64,000 nt of DNA, taken from assembly GCA_937912025.1 (NCBI GenBank), contig CALDOZ010000010.1, forward strand, positions 24,817 to 88,816, written 5' to 3'. Source of the stretch: an uncultured Clostridia bacterium (GTDB lineage: Bacteria; Bacillota; Clostridia; Christensenellales; Borkfalkiaceae). The translations under genes and the position numbers were made by a program. A model generated the notes under the pieces. The model saw only the letters and a program-made list of their open reading frames with translations. It was not told where the DNA came from and did not search any database. Below are positions 35,963 through 45,190 of the stretch, piece after piece. The stretch's first letter is position 1. The number at the start of each line of letters is the position of its first letter.

Positions 35963-35991
35963 TTGACAATTTTAAATAAATTTGGTATTAT
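35963..35991 (+). promoter_or_regulatory. Strong promoter for acpP
   Basis: TTGACA at 35963-35968, 17 bases, TATTAT at 35986-35991, with TG one base before the -10. Confidence 0.85.
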
Positions 35992-36018
35992 TAATAAAAC
36001 CAAGGAGGATTATGTAAA

Positions 36019-36246
36019 ATGAATACTTTTGAAAAAGTAAAAGATATGTTAGTAGAAAAACTTGGCATTGCGCCTGAAAAAATCACTCTTGAAAGTGAGA
36101 TCATTAAAGACCTCGGCGCTGACTCGCTTGACCTTGTTGAAATGTTACTTACAATGGAAGAAAATTTCGGCATCACAATTTCTGATGAAGAAACTGAAAA
36201 CATTTCTACCGTTCAAGATATCGTTAATATTATTGATAAAAAGTAA
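36019..36246 (+). CDS. acpP: Acyl carrier protein
   Basis: A 75-residue ACP. S36 in LGADSLDLVEM takes the phosphopantetheine arm. The protein is acidic and of standard length. AAGGAGG at 36002-36008 is followed first by ATGTAA at 36012-36017 (a start codon directly followed by a stop), then by the real ATG at 36019. Here ACP is a lone gene between its own promoter and terminator, not next to fatty acid genes or rnc. Confidence 0.96.
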   Translation: MNTFEKVKDMLVEKLGIAPEKITLESEIIKDLGADSLDLVEMLLTMEENFGITISDEETENISTVQDIVNIIDKK

Positions 36247-36250
36247 TTAA

Positions 36251-36275
36251 AAAGCCACGAAATCGTGGCTTTTTT
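36251..36275 (+). terminator. Intrinsic terminator after acpP
   Basis: Stem AAAGCCACGA / TCGTGGCTTT with a two-base loop, then a T run. Confidence 0.93.
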
Positions 36276-36289
36276 GCTTGTGGGTTATT

Positions 36290-37981
36290 ATGAAAGTTAG
36301 TGAAATAAAATATAATCGTTATAACGTTGAAAATTTAATAAAAGAATATAATAACGCAACTTTAAAGATAAATAGCGCAAGTAACGTTAATGAAGTTTTA
36401 GATATAAGAAACGAGTTAATTAACCACGTTGTTGAACTTGATACTGCTTATAACTTAGCGTATATTCGTTGGTCGCTTAACACAAGCGATAGTTTTTACG
36501 CAAATGAAAAAAGATATTATGAAGAAAATATTCCTTTAATTTCACAAAGCAAAAGCGAGTATATTAAAAGTTTAATAAGTAGCAAATATATTAACGAGTT
36601 AAAGTCGGTTTTACCTAAAACGCTTTTTGACGTTTACGAGTGTTTACTTAAAAGTGAAGATCCTAAAATTGCAAATTACGTTATTGAAGAGAACTTAGAA
36701 ATTTCTAAATATTCCGATTTTATGAGTGCGCTTACCGTTGAGTTTGACGGGCATGTTATACCTTTTACCATCTTAAAAAAATATATGGTAGATAGCGATA
36801 GAAACGTTAGAAAACGCGCTTATAATTCGCTTGGTACCGCCCTTAATAAAAACGCTACTTTTTTAGATGAAAACTTTAAAAATTTAGTGGAAATCCGCAC
36901 TAAAATGGCTAAAAAATTAGGTTATGATAATTTTGTAAAACTAGGCTACTTTAGAATGAATAGAATTTGTTATGGAAGTAGTGAAATTGAAAAGTTTAGA
37001 AATAACGTTATAAAATATATCGTGCCTAGCGTTTGTAGTATTAAAAACACAATTGCAAAAAACCTTAACGTTGATAAATTAAAACTCTACGATAACGATA
37101 CCGTTTTAAGTAACGATAGCGTAAAAACTAAAAAACAAGGCGTTGAACTTTTTAAACTTGGTAGTGAAATTTATTCGCTTATGAGTAAAGAAACGGGCGA
37201 ATTTTTCGCTATGATGATTGAAAACGAAGCCTTTGATTGCTTATCAAGAAAAAACAAGTGGGGCGGAGGTTATGAAACTGAGTTAAAAAAATACGGCCAG
37301 CCGTTTATTTTAGCAAACTTTAATAATTCTTCTCAAGACGTTGACGTATTAACTCACGAAGCAGGTCACGCTTATGCAAGTTACGTTATGAATAAAAACG
37401 GCGCTGATCTTGAAATTGGTCTTCCTTGTATGGACGTTGCCGAAACTCATTCAATGAGTATGGAATTCTTTTGCTATAAATATTTAGACAAAATTTTTGG
37501 CTATGATACAAACAAATATAAACTTAAACATTTTACGGACAGTTTTTGTTTTATTCCTTACGGTGTGATGGTTGACGCTTTTCAAGAAGAAGTATATAAA
37601 AATTTTTTTGAAAGTCCGTCTTGGCGTAAGAACAAATGGAAAGAACTTGAAAAAGTATTCCGTCCGTATATGGATAGCGACGGTATACCTTACCTTGAAC
37701 AAGGCGGGAGATGGCAATACCAAATGCATATTTACGAAAGTCCTTTTTACTATATCGATTACGCTATTGCGCAAATTACAGCGTTGCAGTTTTTGTTTTT
37801 ATCGCTTGAAGATTACGATTTGGCGTTTAAAAAATATAACGAGTTTATTTCGTACGGTTGTGATTTTAACTATATCGAAATTTTACAAAAAATAGGCTTA
37901 AAATCTCCGTTTGACGAAGACTTAATTAAAGATATTGCTCAAAAATCGTTGCAGTTATTCGACAAATTGTTTTTAATTTAG
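36290..37981 (+). CDS. M3-family oligoendopeptidase
   Basis: A 563-residue zinc metallopeptidase (PepF/thimet type). The site H356-E-x-x-H360 is in VLTHEAGHAYASYV, and the downstream Glu ligand lies in DVAETHSMSMEFF. These enzymes cleave cytoplasmic oligopeptides. The start is taken at ATG 36290 (MKVSEIK); the frame extends to a TTG at 36278 inside the acpP terminator. No good ribosome site. Followed by a structured gap. Confidence 0.91.
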   Translation: MKVSEIKYNRYNVENLIKEYNNATLKINSASNVNEVLDIRNELINHVVELDTAYNLAYIRWSLNTSDSFYANEKRYYEENIPLISQSKSEYIKSLISSKYINELKSVLPKTLFDVYECLLKSEDPKIANYVIEENLEISKYSDFMSALTVEFDGHVIPFTILKKYMVDSDRNVRKRAYNSLGTALNKNATFLDENFKNLVEIRTKMAKKLGYDNFVKLGYFRMNRICYGSSEIEKFRNNVIKYIVPSVCSIKNTIAKNLNVDKLKLYDNDTVLSNDSVKTKKQGVELFKLGSEIYSLMSKETGEFFAMMIENEAFDCLSRKNKWGGGYETELKKYGQPFILANFNNSSQDVDVLTHEAGHAYASYVMNKNGADLEIGLPCMDVAETHSMSMEFFCYKYLDKIFGYDTNKYKLKHFTDSFCFIPYGVMVDAFQEEVYKNFFESPSWRKNKWKELEKVFRPYMDSDGIPYLEQGGRWQYQMHIYESPFYYIDYAIAQITALQFLFLSLEDYDLAFKKYNEFISYGCDFNYIEILQKIGLKSPFDEDLIKDIAQKSLQLFDKLFLI

Positions 37982-38030
37982 CAAAAACAGTTTTAAAAAT
38001 TAAATATTAGTTAATAATTAGGTGGCAGAG

Positions 38031-38118
38031 TTTATTAAAAATATTGCATATTTTAATAAACTGTGTTAAAATAGAACGTGTATTAAGTTAATTAGTTAAA
38101 ACACGTTCTTTATTTTTT
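38031..38118 (+). promoter_or_regulatory. ftsK promoter region with operator-like repeat and overlapping terminator
   Basis: TTGCAT at 38045, 16 bases, TAAAAT at 38067 with TG one base upstream. The inverted repeat TTTATTAAAA (38031-38040) / TTTTAATAAA (38051-38060) surrounds the -35. AGAACGTGT (38073-38081) / ACACGTTCT (38101-38109) plus TTATTTTTT can end transcripts from upstream. Confidence 0.6.
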
Positions 38119-38143
38119 AATTAGTTCACTAAAGGAGTTTATT

Positions 38144-41143
38144 TTGAGTAACGGCGTTAAACCTAAAAATAGCGACACAAAGTTTTTTACAATAGAATTT
38201 TTTGGCGTTACGCTCATAATTACCTCGGTATTGCTTTTAGTATGTCTACTATTTGGTAAAGACGTACTTTTCGTTATCGGCGAAGAAGTTCAGTATTTCT
38301 TGCTTGGGGTTTTTGGATACTTTTCGTATCCGCTTTTAACGTGCTTAATTTACGTTGGGTTTATGCTTTTATTTGGTAAAAAGATTATAAAATCTAACTT
38401 AAAGGGTAAAGTTATCGTTGCGATTGCTTTCGTAACGTTGCTACTTTGCTTGCTTACCGCCATTACTTCGTTAAAAGAAAGCGGTACGTTTGCTAATTAC
38501 GTTGGTTATGGTTATAAATCAGGTCGCAACGGTTTAGCAGGCGTTGTAGCAGGTGGCGCTCTTTTTTCTATAATTACCTATCCTTTCGTAGCGTATTTAT
38601 CGTACGTTGGCGCTATTATAGCCTTTTCGTTATGCATAGTTTTGCTTTTATACGTCGTTGTTAAGCGCGGTAAAAAACAAAAAGCAACTACGGTTGAAAG
38701 GGAATATCCAGGCACTATAACAACGAATGCAACTACTAACGGCGTAAATTCAACAACTAACGGCGTTAACGTAAACGGTACGACGGTAAACGCTAACCAA
38801 GGCGGATACGTTAACACCAATCAAACGTTAAACGGTAACGTGGTAGGTCAAACGGGTGTAAACGGCGGTTATAATCAAACGGGAGTTAATAACGGGTACA
38901 ACCAAAATACAAACGGTTATAATCAAGGTGGAAACGTTAATTATAATGGTTACTTAAATAACGGTTACGTTAATCCATACGACGGTAATAGGTATGATTC
39001 AAACAACTATAAGCCAACGCCTGAAGAAGAAGCAAAACGCCGTGAAGGTATGCGAATTTTATACGGTCAACAACCGTTTACTTATTCAACGGCATACGGT
39101 AACACTGTAAATGGTGATAGAGTTAGAGTTGATAACGTTAACGTAAACGGAACTGTTGACGGAACTACTGGCGTAAACGGCGTTTCTAAACCTATTTTGA
39201 AAAATGACGTTAAGCCAACTTTTGATTATCGTGACACTACCACTGAAGGCGAAGTAACAACGGTTAATCTATACGGCGACGATGACGACGATACTACCGT
39301 TATAGGTTCTGGCGATACTACTACCGACGAGTTTGACGACGATACGACTACTATTGACGATACTACAACTGACGACGATACTACTATCGATACCGAAACT
39401 TCAACAACGACGTCGTTCTTTAATAATTTACGCAAAAAGCAAGATAAACCTATCGTTGACGTAAAACCTAACGATAAACCTATCAATAAGCCGATTATTA
39501 GTGGCGATACTACCACGGGTGATAGTACGGTAGACGATACTCAAACTACGAAAGTAGAGCCAAAACTTTTAGGCAATATTATTGAAAATATGCCTATAAA
39601 TTATAAATATAATCCACCGCCAATATCGTTATTTAAGACTATCGATAATTCACAAAACAATTTTGAAAACGAAATATTTAAAAACGACATTAAAGGCAAA
39701 ATTTTAACAACCTTAAAAACGTTTGGTGTTGATACAACTATTGCAAACGTATTCCGTGGACCTGCGGTAACTCGTTTTGATATAGTCGTTCCGCCGGCAA
39801 TGTCAATGTCACGCATTGTTAAATTAGCGGACGATTTAAATTTAAGAATTGCCGCTAAAAGCGCAATAAGAATGGTTGCTCCCGTTCCAAACACTTCGTA
39901 TATCGGTATTGAAGTTCCAAACCAAAAAGCAGATAGCGTAAGTTTAAAAGATATTATTTCTTCGGACGGGTTTATCGATACTCCACCATTTTCGCTTTTC
40001 TTTGCGTTTGGTAAAGATATTATTGGTAATCCCGTATCTCTCAATCTTGCTGATATGCCTCACGTTCTTATTTCAGGTACAACGGGTTCTGGTAAGAGTG
40101 TATGTCTTAACTCAATGATTTTGAGTATGGTTAGTAAGTACGGACCTGACCAATTAAGATTTGTAATAGTTGACCCTAAGCAAGTTGATTTTGAGCCGTT
40201 TAGAGATTTACCGCATATGATGTTTAACACCATTATTGATAACAATCTCGCGCTTTGTAACTCAATGCTTACTTGGGCGGTTGACGAAATGGAAAAACGA
40301 TACGCCATTTTAAAAGCAAGTAAAAGTAAAAACATTGGCGACTATAACCGCCGAGCAGTTCAAAATAAAGAACGCATTATGCCAAGAATTGTTATTATTA
40401 TCGACGAGTTTGCCGATTTAATGATGAGAGATAAAAAGGGTATAGGCGAAAAGATTTGTTTACTTGCGCAAAAATCACGCGCTGCCGGTATTCACCTTGT
40501 TCTTGCCGCTCAAAGACCGTCTGCGGACGTTGTTAACGGTCCTATTAAAGCCAATCTTCCAGCAAGACTTGTATTTAGAGCAAGTTCGCATATTGATTCT
40601 TCAGTTAGCCTTGGTGAAACGGGTGCTGAAAAACTTCTCGGCAAAGGCGACTGTTTATACAAAACGGGCGGTATGCTCAATACAGAACGCGCTATGGGCG
40701 CATTTGTGTCTGACGACGAACTTTACGATATTGTTGAATACGTTTCTAAAAATAACGTTGCATATTACGACCATAACGCTTGGGCTAAAATTAAATCACG
40801 CGTTGAGGCGGACTCTGTTGACAGTTCAACTACAACTCCGTCAACTTCGGGCGGTGGCTCGCCGGTAACGGTAAGAGAAGGCGTTATGATAAACGGTGTT
40901 CCCGAAGTTTACGTTAAAGCAATGAAAGTTGGTTTTGATTACGGCGGAATTTCAACGTCGTCGTTGCAACGTAGATTAGGACTTGGTTATCCTAAAGCGG
41001 CAAAAGTTGTCGATTGGCTTGTGGATAACGGATATTTATCGGTTGATTCTACTCACGGTAAAAAACAATTATTAATTACAAAAGAAGAATTTGACGAAAA
41101 ATTTTCTCAAATTGATGATGAGGACAACGTTGACGAAGGTTAA
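38144..41143 (+). CDS. ftsK: FtsK/SpoIIIE-type DNA translocase with a long low-complexity linker
   Basis: A 999-residue DNA pump that clears chromosomes from the division septum. About four membrane helices lie in residues 15-170. Residues about 180-470 are low complexity: first Asn/Thr/Gly/Gln/Tyr-rich, then an Asp/Thr-rich acidic tract. The motor has Walker A GTTGSGKS at 645-652 and Walker B VIIIDEFADLMM. A C-terminal gamma winged helix reads the orientation signals. The start is a TTG with AAAGGAG six bases before it. Longer than most homologues because of the linker. SpoIIIE is the alternative name. Confidence 0.94.
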   Translation: MSNGVKPKNSDTKFFTIEFFGVTLIITSVLLLVCLLFGKDVLFVIGEEVQYFLLGVFGYFSYPLLTCLIYVGFMLLFGKKIIKSNLKGKVIVAIAFVTLLLCLLTAITSLKESGTFANYVGYGYKSGRNGLAGVVAGGALFSIITYPFVAYLSYVGAIIAFSLCIVLLLYVVVKRGKKQKATTVEREYPGTITTNATTNGVNSTTNGVNVNGTTVNANQGGYVNTNQTLNGNVVGQTGVNGGYNQTGVNNGYNQNTNGYNQGGNVNYNGYLNNGYVNPYDGNRYDSNNYKPTPEEEAKRREGMRILYGQQPFTYSTAYGNTVNGDRVRVDNVNVNGTVDGTTGVNGVSKPILKNDVKPTFDYRDTTTEGEVTTVNLYGDDDDDTTVIGSGDTTTDEFDDDTTTIDDTTTDDDTTIDTETSTTTSFFNNLRKKQDKPIVDVKPNDKPINKPIISGDTTTGDSTVDDTQTTKVEPKLLGNIIENMPINYKYNPPPISLFKTIDNSQNNFENEIFKNDIKGKILTTLKTFGVDTTIANVFRGPAVTRFDIVVPPAMSMSRIVKLADDLNLRIAAKSAIRMVAPVPNTSYIGIEVPNQKADSVSLKDIISSDGFIDTPPFSLFFAFGKDIIGNPVSLNLADMPHVLISGTTGSGKSVCLNSMILSMVSKYGPDQLRFVIVDPKQVDFEPFRDLPHMMFNTIIDNNLALCNSMLTWAVDEMEKRYAILKASKSKNIGDYNRRAVQNKERIMPRIVIIIDEFADLMMRDKKGIGEKICLLAQKSRAAGIHLVLAAQRPSADVVNGPIKANLPARLVFRASSHIDSSVSLGETGAEKLLGKGDCLYKTGGMLNTERAMGAFVSDDELYDIVEYVSKNNVAYYDHNAWAKIKSRVEADSVDSSTTTPSTSGGGSPVTVREGVMINGVPEVYVKAMKVGFDYGGISTSSLQRRLGLGYPKAAKVVDWLVDNGYLSVDSTHGKKQLLITKEEFDEKFSQIDDEDNVDEG

Positions 41144-41158
41144 CGGCAATTTTACACA

Positions 41159-42508
41159 ATGGATAAATACGCTATTTCTAAAACTAAAAAAATTGGCTTA
41201 ATTTCACTCGGTTGTGATAAAAACCGTGTTGATAGTGAAAAAGCGCTTGCTATTGTCAATGAAAATGCTGTAATAACTAATGATATTTCTAACGCCGAAG
41301 TTATTATTATCAATTCTTGCGCATTTTTAGAAAGCGCGCGCCGTGAAGCGATAAATACAGTTATTGAATGTAACGAGTATAGAAAGACGGGTAAACTTGA
41401 AAAAATTGTTTTAACAGGTTGCTTGCCCGAAAAGTTTATTGACGAACTTTTTGAAGAATTTACGGAAGTAGACGTTTTTTTAGGATATAAAGATTACGAT
41501 TTGCTTTTTGAAGCGCTTGAATTATCTTACGTTAGCGGTCAAAGGGTAAATTTTGTAAAAAAACTTCAAAATTTTACAAAAAATAAAAGAATACTGACAA
41601 CACCTTGTCACTATTATTATCTTAAAATAGCAGACGGGTGCAACAATAAGTGTACTTACTGTTTAATTCCTAAAATTCGTGGAAAGTATTTTTCAACGCC
41701 GATTGAAGAACTTGTTAAAGAAGTTGAAAATTTAGGCTACGTTAAAGAACTTATATTGGTTGCTCAAGACGTAACTCGTTACGGCATTGATTTATACGGT
41801 AAGCCAATGCTCGTTGAACTTATAAAACAATTATCTTCGCTTGACTACGTTGAAAGCATTAGATTGCTTTATTGTTATCCTGATATGATAACTGATGACC
41901 TTATTGAAGAAATTAGCGCTAACGATAAAGTTATTAAATATCTTGATATTCCACTTCAACACTCAGCGTCTAACGTGTTAAAACGCATGAATAGAAAGGG
42001 TAATAGTCAAACTTACTTGGCGCTTATTAATAAACTTAGAGATAAAATACCTAACGTTTCGTTAAGGTCAACGTTTATTGCTGGTTTTCCTGGTGAAACT
42101 GAAGAAGATTTTAACGAACTTGTAAACTTTATAAAACTTGCAAAATTTACAAATTGCGGATTTTTTGCTTATTCGCGTGAAGAGGGAACGCCTGCGTATA
42201 AATTACCAAACCAAATAGACGAAGACGTTAAGCAAAAAAGAGTAAAAAAATTATATTCTGTTCAACGTAATATTTGTAAAAAAACACAAAAAAACTACGT
42301 TGGAAAAACTATTACCGTTTTATGCGACGGTGTTGATTATGAAAAACAGTCCTTTTACGGTCGCGCCTATTTTAGCGCGCCTGATATTGACGGTAAAGTA
42401 TATTTTAGTAGTGACGACGTAATAAACCAAGGCGAATATTACGACGTTTATATTGAAAATTTTGACGAATACGACTTGTATGGGAGGGTTACTAATGAAC
42501 TTACCTAA
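41159..42508 (+). CDS. rimO: Ribosomal protein S12 methylthiotransferase RimO
   Basis: A 449-residue radical SAM enzyme that thiomethylates an Asp of S12. N-terminal LGCDKNRVDSEKAL (C19) and INSCAFLESA mark RimO over MiaB. The radical SAM cluster is DGCNNKCTYCLIP. A TRAM domain ends the protein. No clear ribosome site; it starts 15 bases after ftsK and overlaps pgsA by 14 bases. Confidence 0.95.
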   Translation: MDKYAISKTKKIGLISLGCDKNRVDSEKALAIVNENAVITNDISNAEVIIINSCAFLESARREAINTVIECNEYRKTGKLEKIVLTGCLPEKFIDELFEEFTEVDVFLGYKDYDLLFEALELSYVSGQRVNFVKKLQNFTKNKRILTTPCHYYYLKIADGCNNKCTYCLIPKIRGKYFSTPIEELVKEVENLGYVKELILVAQDVTRYGIDLYGKPMLVELIKQLSSLDYVESIRLLYCYPDMITDDLIEEISANDKVIKYLDIPLQHSASNVLKRMNRKGNSQTYLALINKLRDKIPNVSLRSTFIAGFPGETEEDFNELVNFIKLAKFTNCGFFAYSREEGTPAYKLPNQIDEDVKQKRVKKLYSVQRNICKKTQKNYVGKTITVLCDGVDYEKQSFYGRAYFSAPDIDGKVYFSSDDVINQGEYYDVYIENFDEYDLYGRVTNELT

Positions 42509-43094
42509 TAAACTTTCACTTTTAAGAATATGTTTAATTCCGTTAATGCTTATAACTTTTTACGTTGAAGCGTTACCGATTAGATTTATAATAACGGCAG
42601 TAGTTTTTGCTTTGGCGGCGTTTACCGATTTTTTAGACGGCTATATTGCTCGTAAATACAATATGGTTACTGATTTTGGTAAATTTATAGACCCAATTGC
42701 TGATAAAATACTCGTTTTAAGCGCGTTTGTAATTATGCTTACAAATCCAATTATTTTATCAGGACCTTTAGGTTGTACCTTTGGCGCGGTTATTGGTGGC
42801 GTTGGCGTTACTATTATAGTTGCGCGTGAAATGACGGTATCAGTTCTTAGAATGATTGCCGCTGAAAAAGGAATTGTTTTGGCTGCTGAAAAAATTGGAA
42901 AACTAAAAACCTTGGTTACCGATTTTGCAATAATTTTACTTTTCATTACCGCTGAATTAATTTGTTTAGGAACAGTTTACCTTGTATTTTATTATATTTC
43001 TCTTGCTCTTTACATAATTTCGGTAATTTTAACTATTTATTCGGGTATTTTCTACCTTGTTAAGAATAAGGAATTATTTAAACAATGCAAGTAA
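42495..43094 (+). CDS. pgsA: CDP-diacylglycerol-glycerol-3-phosphate 3-phosphatidyltransferase
   Basis: A 199-residue membrane enzyme that makes phosphatidylglycerol phosphate. The CDP-alcohol motif is in DFLDGYIARKYNMVTDFGKF and IDPIADK (DGxxAR, G, D, D). Several membrane helices follow. GGGAGGG at 42482-42488 sets the ATG at 42495; the frame is open further back but lies within rimO. It overlaps both rimO and cinA, so the four genes are one operon. Confidence 0.95.
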   Translation: MNLPNKLSLLRICLIPLMLITFYVEALPIRFIITAVVFALAAFTDFLDGYIARKYNMVTDFGKFIDPIADKILVLSAFVIMLTNPIILSGPLGCTFGAVIGGVGVTIIVAREMTVSVLRMIAAEKGIVLAAEKIGKLKTLVTDFAIILLFITAELICLGTVYLVFYYISLALYIISVILTIYSGIFYLVKNKELFKQCK

Positions 43095-44068
43095 AAATTG
43101 TCTTTTTAACTCATCAAAATAACGAATTATTTAGCGACAAAAACATCTTTGCACTCAAAAAAATACGCAATTTCGTTGAATGTGAAGAAGTTGTTAAAAT
43201 TGATTTTAAAAATAATTTAAAAGAGTATTTTAATAGTAAAGTTGGTAATTATTTAATCGTTACAGATACTAATAATTATTCTTACGTTTTAAAGTCAATT
43301 AAAGAAATACATAGCGATAACTTAACTATTAACGCCGTTTCTTACGATAATAATTTTGATGAAAATTTGAGTAAACTATATTTTATTAAATCTTCGTGCG
43401 ATTATTATAAACTTTTTAACGTAGACGGTAATTTAATTGATAATTTACTTGTTAAGTTTAACGTTGATTATACATTTAAAAACGTAGACGGCGATACTTT
43501 ACTAAAAATTGATTATAAAGGCTATTCCTTAGAAGAAATTGATAATTTTAGAAAAATATTTCTCAGTGAGTTTGGCGATAAAATTTATGCAACTCAAGAC
43601 GTTTTACCGCAAAATTTATTAGTAGACATTTTAAAAATTAGGGGCGCTAAAATTTCCGTTGCGGAGTCGTTTACGGGCGGTAATTTATCGGCGTCGATAA
43701 TATCTGTATCTGGAGCAAGTAGCGTTTTTTACGAAGGTCAAGTCGTTTACAACGAAATGGCAAAAGCGTCTAGATTAGGCGTTAAAACAACAACTTTAAA
43801 AGAGTATAAGCCCGTAAGTAAGCAAGTAGCGTATGAAATGTGTCTTGGTTTATTAAAAAGCGGTAAATGTGATATTGCAATATCAACAACGGGTATTGCA
43901 GGCCCAAATTCAGATAATTCACTTTTTCCAGTTGGTTTATGCTATATAGCGGTGGGAACGATTGATAAAATTACTGTTTACAAATTTAACTTTAAAGGCA
44001 CGCGTGAAGAAATTACTAATCAAGGCGTAAAAACTGCGCTTTGCTTAGCAATAAAAACTTTACTATAA
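43085..44068 (+). CDS. cinA: CinA-like protein with divergent N-terminal domain
   Basis: A 327-residue protein. The C-terminal 150 residues are the CinA/PncC amidase domain: VAESFTGGNLSASI (193-206, the family Cys after Ser is Phe), STTGIAGPNSDNS and FPVGLCYIAVG. PncC hydrolyses nicotinamide mononucleotide. The N-terminal 150 residues do not show the MoaB-like motifs of full CinA and the protein is about 80 residues short. The place between pgsA and recA is typical of cinA. It overlaps pgsA by 10 bases. Confidence 0.85.
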   Translation: MQVKIVFLTHQNNELFSDKNIFALKKIRNFVECEEVVKIDFKNNLKEYFNSKVGNYLIVTDTNNYSYVLKSIKEIHSDNLTINAVSYDNNFDENLSKLYFIKSSCDYYKLFNVDGNLIDNLLVKFNVDYTFKNVDGDTLLKIDYKGYSLEEIDNFRKIFLSEFGDKIYATQDVLPQNLLVDILKIRGAKISVAESFTGGNLSASIISVSGASSVFYEGQVVYNEMAKASRLGVKTTTLKEYKPVSKQVAYEMCLGLLKSGKCDIAISTTGIAGPNSDNSLFPVGLCYIAVGTIDKITVYKFNFKGTREEITNQGVKTALCLAIKTLL

Positions 44069-44073
44069 AACTA

Positions 44074-44118
44074 AGCCATACGGCATTAAATAGAAACATA
44101 GCCATACGGCATTAAATA
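44074..44118 (+). repeat. Tandem 19-base repeats upstream of recA
   Basis: AGCCATACGGCATTAAATA occurs exactly at 44074-44092 and 44100-44118, a 26-base period. Each copy contains GCC-ATAC-GGC, a small inverted repeat. It fills most of the 71-base gap before recA. No LexA-type GAAC-N4-GTTC box is seen there. Confidence 0.8.
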
Positions 44119-44139
44119 AAAATTAGAGAGGGAACTATT

Positions 44140-45153
44140 ATGGATGAAAAACTTAAAGCACTTGAACAAGTATTAAATCAAATTGAAAAGCAATGGGGTA
44201 AGGGCGCTATTATGAAACTTGGCGCAAACGCTCAAGATATGTCAATTGAAGTAATTCCAACGGGTTGTCTTGCGCTCGACCTTGCTCTTGGTGTTGGCGG
44301 TGTTCCAAGAGGAAGAATCGTTGAAATTTTTGGACCTGAATCTTCCGGTAAAACTACGGTTGCTCTTCATATTATAGCCGAAACGCAAAAAGCGGGCGGT
44401 ATTGCGGCATTTGTTGACGCTGAACACGCTTTAGACCCAACTTATGCTCAAAAACTCGGCGTTAAACTTGATGATTTATACGTTTCTCAACCAGATACGG
44501 GCGAGCAAGCGCTTGATATTACTGAAAGTCTTGTTCGTAGTGGTGCGGTTGATATTATCGTAGTTGACTCAGTTGCGGCGCTCACTCCTAAGGCGGAAAT
44601 CGAAGGGGATATGGGCGATCAACACGTTGGTTTACAAGCGCGATTAATGTCACAAGCGCTTAGAAAACTTACCGGTATTACAAACAAGAGCAAAACTTGC
44701 GTTATCTTCATTAACCAACTTCGTGAAAAAGTAGGCGTTATGTTCGGTAACCCTGAAACTACTCCTGGCGGTAAAGCGCTTAAATTCTATTCAAGCGTTA
44801 GAATTGACGTTAGAAAAGCAGACGCTTTAAAAGATGGCGATGGTATGTTTGGTAATAAAACTAAAGCAAAAATCGTTAAAAACAAAGTTGCTCCGCCATT
44901 TAAAACTGCCGAGTTTGATATTATTTATGGTCACGGCGTATCTCAAGAAGGTTGCATTTTAGACCTTGGCGTTGAGTATGGCGCTATTGATAAGTCGGGC
45001 GCATGGTTTAGTTATAACGGCGAAAAATTTGCTCAAGGTAGAGAAAAAGCAAAAGATTATTTAAAGAATAATCCTGAAATGATGAAGGAAGTTGAAGATA
45101 AAATTAGACAAGCTTTTGCCGAGAAAAACTCTCCTAAAGTAGAAAACAACTAA
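44140..45153 (+). CDS. recA: Recombinase A
   Basis: A 337-residue RecA. Walker A GPESSGKT is at residues 65-72. DIIVVDSVAALTPKAEIEGD is the Walker B strand, and LRKLTGITNKSKTCVIFINQ leads to the DNA loops. It handles strand exchange and SOS induction. Its tail is short, with the usual acidic C terminus (PEMMKEVEDKIRQAF) less acidic than in enterics. Preceded by tandem repeats and followed by a terminator. GAGAGGG is the ribosome site. Confidence 0.97.
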   Translation: MDEKLKALEQVLNQIEKQWGKGAIMKLGANAQDMSIEVIPTGCLALDLALGVGGVPRGRIVEIFGPESSGKTTVALHIIAETQKAGGIAAFVDAEHALDPTYAQKLGVKLDDLYVSQPDTGEQALDITESLVRSGAVDIIVVDSVAALTPKAEIEGDMGDQHVGLQARLMSQALRKLTGITNKSKTCVIFINQLREKVGVMFGNPETTPGGKALKFYSSVRIDVRKADALKDGDGMFGNKTKAKIVKNKVAPPFKTAEFDIIYGHGVSQEGCILDLGVEYGAIDKSGAWFSYNGEKFAQGREKAKDYLKNNPEMMKEVEDKIRQAFAEKNSPKVENN

Positions 45154-45159
45154 ATTTTA

Positions 45160-45190
45160 AAAACGCAAATTTTGTTTTGCGTTTTTTTTT
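45160..45190 (+). terminator. Intrinsic terminator after recA
   Basis: Stem AAAACGCAAA / TTTGCGTTTT followed by T9. Confidence 0.92.

Noticed and set aside
39226..39516. Long - strand frame rich in Val and Ser opposite ftsK
   Set aside because: It is the mirror of the Asp/Thr repeat linker of ftsK, so its composition is a by-product.
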